A DNA stretch of 31,142 nt from Teratosphaeria epicoccoides. Taxonomy: Eukaryota; Ascomycota; Dothideomycetes; Mycosphaerellales; Teratosphaeriaceae. Under the pieces are notes generated by a model. That model was not told the DNA's origin and did no database searches. It saw only the letters and a program-made list of their open reading frames with translations. The translations under genes and the position numbers were made by a program. Location of the stretch: assembly GCA_021401465.1 (NCBI GenBank), contig JADDMT010000226.1, positions 1 through 31,142 on the forward strand, given 5' to 3'. Positions 31,118-31,142 of this stretch are shown in pieces. Position 1 is the first letter of the stretch, and each line of letters opens with the position of its first letter.

Positions 31118-31142
31118 CTATCCCCCTCTTAGTCTAGCTCGT
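31118..31142 (-). other. Polypurine tract and conserved block of element C
   Basis: On the minus strand a purine run ending GAGGGGGATAG abuts the LTR, and the bases before it (ACGAGCTAGAC) match the block at the same place in A. It is less mutated than A's tract, which reads GAGAGAGATAG. Confidence 0.8.

Larger units (their letters stand above)
30628..31142 (-). mobile_element. Element C: 3' end of a minus-strand gypsy element of the A/B family
   Basis: A full LTR in reverse orientation is followed on the right by the conserved polypurine block, so this is the 3' LTR of an element extending off the right edge. It inserted into B's RT. Its high similarity to the LTR at 1-203 suggests both are recent arrivals. 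Confidence 0.9.

Noticed and set aside
1..31142. Reassignment of TAG (or TAG and TAA) to Gln as a variant genetic code
   Set aside because: Stops also replace Trp (TGG to TAG, TGA or TAA), catalytic Asp and zinc ligands are mutated as well, and LTRs (non-coding) show the same transitions. A point-mutation process explains all of this.

Overview
This window looks like repeat-only chromatin of a filamentous ascomycete that carries repeat-induced point mutation (RIP) or a very similar process. I see no intact host gene, tRNA, rRNA or CRISPR array. Nearly everything is LTR retrotransposon, nested several layers deep. Long stretches keep one reading frame over kilobases, yet are peppered with stop codons (mostly TAG, some TAA, few TGA) exactly where Gln or Trp is expected. 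LTR pairs differ almost only by transitions.

Layout. 1-203: the 3' end of an LTR from an element lying mostly off the left edge. 204-4401: element A (+), a Ty3/gypsy chromovirus lacking its 5' part (pol, an antisense ORF, polypurine tract, 441-bp 3' LTR). 4402-26878: element D, a minus-strand chromovirus whose right-hand end lies beyond element B. D's reverse transcriptase is split by element E (9691-24833, +), a Ty1/copia element with 260-bp LTRs. E's gag is in turn split by element F (11314-18318, -), another gypsy chromovirus with 461-bp LTRs and a perfect AAAGG target duplication. 26879-30627: element B (+), same family as A, with 5' LTR, gag and the start of pol. B is cut by element C (-), of which the window holds the 3' LTR (30628-31117) and the polypurine tract. 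Removing F with one target-site copy restores E's gag frame. Removing E with one copy restores D's pol frame. The order D, then E, then F is therefore well supported.

The most interesting point is a shared extra gene. In A and in F a second ORF lies between pol and the 3' LTR, on the opposite strand, tail-to-tail with pol. In both it encodes a protein with a six-cysteine cluster resembling a fungal Zn(II)2Cys6 motif, followed by a probable coiled coil. In A this ORF is complete (207 codons with stop), and its stop codon overlaps the pol stop region by a few bases. D has a larger, different Cys- and Lys-rich ORF in the same antisense position, behind its own TATA-like box. The copia element E carries about 2.3 kb of extra sequence after pol that also seems to hold opposed ORFs. 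A conserved polypurine-tract block is shared by A, C and F although the A/C and F LTRs are unrelated.

Damage differs between copies. B keeps an intact gag zinc knuckle and protease triad, and F keeps YIDD in its reverse transcriptase. D, E and F have each lost three of four zinc-knuckle ligands, all to Tyr, as C-to-T and G-to-A changes at CpA/TpG predict. None of these elements can encode a full set of proteins.
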